A stretch of 6,606 nucleotides of DNA from the NCBI GenBank assembly GCA_035553895.1, contig DATMJI010000138.1:1-6606 (forward strand), read 5' to 3'. The position numbers and the translations under genes were made by a program. The stretch comes from JADDRA01 sp035553895. Its GTDB lineage: Bacteria; Actinomycetota; Acidimicrobiia; Acidimicrobiales; CADCSY01. The notes beneath the pieces were generated by a model, which saw only the letters and a program-made list of their open reading frames with translations, was not told the DNA's origin and ran no database searches. This document shows positions 4,988-6,606 of the stretch, one piece after another (within the stretch, counting starts at the first letter, position 1; the number at the start of each line of letters is the position of its first letter).

Positions 4988-6270
4988 CGGCCGGTGCCGG
5001 CACGCTGCCCCGGCTCCTTGCCGTCATGGGCTCGGGCGAGACCAGCCCCACCATGGTCACGACCCACCAGCGCCTGGTGGCCCGCCTGGGCCCGCCCCCG
5101 GTGCCGGCGGTGGTGCTCGACACGCCCTTCGGCTTCCAGGCCAACGCCGACATCCTCTCCCAGCGGGCCGTGACCTACTTCCGAGACCGGGTGGGCCTCG
5201 ACCTCGAGGTCGCCACCTGGCGCTCCGCCGGCGACGCCGCCTCACTAACCAGCGAGCGGTCCCTCGCCCGCCTGCGCCAGGCCCGCTACGTCTTCGCCGG
5301 CCCCGGCAGCCCGTCCTACGCCTTGCGCCAGTGGGCGGGCTCGCCCATCCCCGGCGCCCTGGCCGACAAGCTCACGGCCGGAGGCTGCATCACCTTCGCC
5401 AGCGCCGCCGCCCTCACCCTGGGGGCGGCCACCGTGCCCGTCTACGAGATCTACAAGGTGGGCGAGGAGCCCCGCTGGCTCGACGGCCTCGACCTTCTGG
5501 CCGCCGCCGGGCTCCCGCAGGTGGCCCTCCTCCCCCACTACGACAACGCCGAGGGCGGAAACCATGACACCCGGTTCTGCTACCTGGGCGAGGAGCGCCT
5601 GGCCGTGCTGGAGGCCCAGCTGCCGGCCGGCGGGCTGGTCATCGGGGTCGACGAGCACACCGGGCTGGTCCTCGACCTCGATGCCGGCGAGGCCACGGTG
5701 GTGGGCCGGGGCGGCGTGACCGTGCGCCGCCGGGGCCGCAGCACCAGCTTCCCGGCCGGCTGCACGCTCGCCATCGCCGCCCTCCGCACCGCGCTCGACG
5801 GCGACCCGTCCCCCGCACCGCCACCCGCCGAGCGGGCCCGGGCGGCGGAGGCGACGACGGCCACCGGTGCCCAGCCCGGGTGGTCGCTCACCGACGCCCG
5901 GCGCGCCCTGGAGGAGCGCTTCGGTGCCGCCCTGGCCACCCACGACGTCGACGGGGCCGTGGCCGCCGCCCTCGAGCTCGACGCCGCCATCGCCTCGTGG
6001 GCGCTCGACAGCCTCCAGTCCGACGAGGCCGACCTGGCCCGCTCCACGCTGCGCTCCATGATCGTGCGCCTGGGGGAGGCCGCCGCCGCCGGGGGCCCGG
6101 TGCCCGAGGAGTCCATCGCCCCGCTGGTGGACGCCCTGGTGGCGGTCCGCAGCCAGGCCCGGGACGCCCGGGACTGGACCCGGGCCGACGACGTGCGGGA
6201 CCGGCTGCTGGAGGCGGGCGTCGAGATCAACGATGCCCCCGAGGGGACGAGCTGGAGGCTGCTATCGTGA
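4984..6270 (+). CDS. Peptidase S51-like domain fused to cysteinyl-tRNA synthetase C-terminal-like region
   Basis: The 428-residue protein has two unlike halves. Residues about 8-270 resemble peptidase S51 (dipeptidase E/cyanophycinase, a class I glutamine-amidotransferase-like fold): VMGSGE (14-19), VFAGPGSP (103-110), the elbow ITFASAAALTLG (136-147), LLPHYDNAEG (182-191) and VIGVDEHTGL (219-228). A likely triad is Ser140, Glu155 and His185, but the elbow has Ala where S51 enzymes have Gly (usually G-x-S-A-G-A). A Pro/Ala linker (about 275-298) follows. Residues 300-428 resemble the DALR-type helical region and C-terminal helices of cysteinyl-tRNA synthetase, with VRSQARDARDWTRADDVRDR (388-407) and a closing NDAPEGTSWRL. 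The synthetase catalytic HIGH and KMSKS parts are absent. Substrate and role are unknown. The ATG overlaps the hydrolase stop by 4 bp; GAGGGG lies very close upstream. tRNA genes follow within 25 bp. Confidence 0.82.
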   Translation: MTAGAGTLPRLLAVMGSGETSPTMVTTHQRLVARLGPPPVPAVVLDTPFGFQANADILSQRAVTYFRDRVGLDLEVATWRSAGDAASLTSERSLARLRQARYVFAGPGSPSYALRQWAGSPIPGALADKLTAGGCITFASAAALTLGAATVPVYEIYKVGEEPRWLDGLDLLAAAGLPQVALLPHYDNAEGGNHDTRFCYLGEERLAVLEAQLPAGGLVIGVDEHTGLVLDLDAGEATVVGRGGVTVRRRGRSTSFPAGCTLAIAALRTALDGDPSPAPPPAERARAAEATTATGAQPGWSLTDARRALEERFGAALATHDVDGAVAAALELDAAIASWALDSLQSDEADLARSTLRSMIVRLGEAAAAGGPVPEESIAPLVDALVAVRSQARDARDWTRADDVRDRLLEAGVEINDAPEGTSWRLLS

Positions 6271-6293
6271 GCGGGCCCTCATGTAGGTCCCGA

Positions 6294-6366
6294 GCCCCCA
6301 TCGTCCAGCGGCCTAGGACGCCGCCCTTTCAAGGCGGTAACGCGGGTTCGAATCCCGTTGGGGGTG
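6294..6366 (+). tRNA. tRNA-Glu (UUC)
   Basis: A full 73-nt cloverleaf is present. The acceptor GCCCCCA pairs with TGGGGGT (first pair G-U), the D stem is GTCC/GGAC, and the anticodon stem CCGCC/GGCGG carries the loop CTTTCAA, giving anticodon TTC at 6328-6330. The T arm has TTCGAAT between GCGGG and CCCGT. The CCA end is not encoded (CGC follows), so it must be added after transcription. It lies 23 bp past the S51-fusion gene on the same strand; no clear promoter is visible in that gap, so it may be read through from the operon or from a promoter within the gene's end. Confidence 0.96.
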
Positions 6367-6397
6367 CGCACGAGCGGCGGACATAGGCGCTCACCCT

Positions 6398-6475
6398 GGT
6401 CCCGTGGTGCAGTTTGGAGTGCACGCCGCCCTGTCAAGGCGGAGGTCGCGAGTTCAAATCTCGTCGGGACCGCCA
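6398..6475 (+). tRNA. tRNA-Asp (GUC), CCA encoded
   Basis: The cloverleaf is complete: acceptor GGTCCCG pairs with CGGGACC (6465-6471), and the anticodon loop CTGTCAA gives anticodon GTC at 6433-6435. The T arm contains TTCAAAT and the discriminator is G6472. Unlike the tRNA-Glu before it, CCA follows directly at 6473-6475, by design or by chance. The two tRNAs are 31 bp apart on one strand and are probably co-transcribed. The last 22 bases overlap the end of the convergent alkyltransferase gene. Confidence 0.96.
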
Positions 6476-6606
6476 CCACCCCTGAGGCCGGCCCGCCCGA
6501 GTGCTCCCCCTTCCAGGGCCAGGAGGCGCTGCTTGCGCTCCAGCCCCCCGGCGTAGCCGGTGAGGGCGCCGGTAATGCCCACCACCCGGTGGCAGGGCAC
6601 GACGAT
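6454..6606 (-). CDS. ogt: O6-alkylguanine-DNA alkyltransferase, C-terminal part (enters from right edge)
   Basis: Read on the reverse strand from the window edge, 50 residues give the active-site end of methylated-DNA--protein-cysteine methyltransferase: IVVPCHRVVG with the acceptor Cys, then GALTGYAGGLERKQRLLALE, the usual closing helix. The protein repairs DNA by moving an alkyl group from O6 of guanine to this Cys, in a one-time reaction. The first in-frame stop is TGA at 6456-6454, inside the T arm of tRNA-Asp, so the last few residues (GGPDEI) are encoded by the antisense of that tRNA. The Gly-rich tail after ALE is probably unstructured. The gene could be a stand-alone Ogt or the C-terminal domain of an Ada-type fusion; the rest is outside the window. 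Confidence 0.9.
   Translation of the reverse strand: MVVPCHRVVGITGALTGYAGGLERKQRLLALEGGALGRAGLRGGGGPDEI

Noticed and set aside
4137..5567. Plus-strand frame of 476 codons across the hydrolase and S51-fusion genes
   Set aside because: It is a Pro/Arg/Ser/Trp-rich shadow in the wrong frame; both true frames carry complete family motifs.
6279..6479. 66-codon reverse-strand frame over both tRNA genes
   Set aside because: It is the antisense of tRNA-Glu and tRNA-Asp, a common source of false protein predictions.

Overview
This 6.6 kb window is very GC-rich and densely coded. Its G/C-ending codons, frequent GTG starts and 4-bp gene overlaps suggest a high-GC actinobacterium, possibly of the Acidimicrobiia. 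That placement is inferred from composition and gene style, not from a marker gene. No phage, transposase, plasmid or CRISPR signature was seen.

Left part (1-2217). The 5' end of a lipoprotein gene leaves the window on the minus strand. About 300 bp without a convincing gene follows, holding short tandem repeats and two hairpins. Next is a minus-strand ABC exporter of the ABC-2 type: the ATPase gene (1167-1910) overlaps the permease gene (424-1170) by 4 bp. A small plus-strand gene for a possible single-pass membrane protein fits the gap between this exporter and the next minus-strand gene.

Middle part (2226-4037). A minus-strand pair encodes a PlsY-type acyl-phosphate:glycerol-3-phosphate acyltransferase and a DegV/FakB-type fatty-acid-binding protein. 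They overlap by 2 bases, and the DegV gene most likely starts at CTG. In the FakA/FakB pathway, FakB holds the fatty acid that is phosphorylated and PlsY uses the acyl-phosphate, so the pair looks like a lipid-assembly unit; a FakA-like kinase is not in the window. Upstream of plsY lie two near-identical 49-bp palindromic repeats.

Right part (4064-6606). A plus-strand pair joined by an ATGA overlap encodes an alpha/beta hydrolase and a two-part protein. The N-terminal half of the latter resembles peptidase S51 (dipeptidase E/cyanophycinase fold); its C-terminal half resembles the non-catalytic C-terminal region of cysteinyl-tRNA synthetase. This fusion is the most unusual item here. It is followed by tRNA-Glu(UUC) and tRNA-Asp(GUC). 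A convergent O6-alkylguanine-DNA alkyltransferase gene enters from the right edge and appears to end inside the tRNA-Asp gene.
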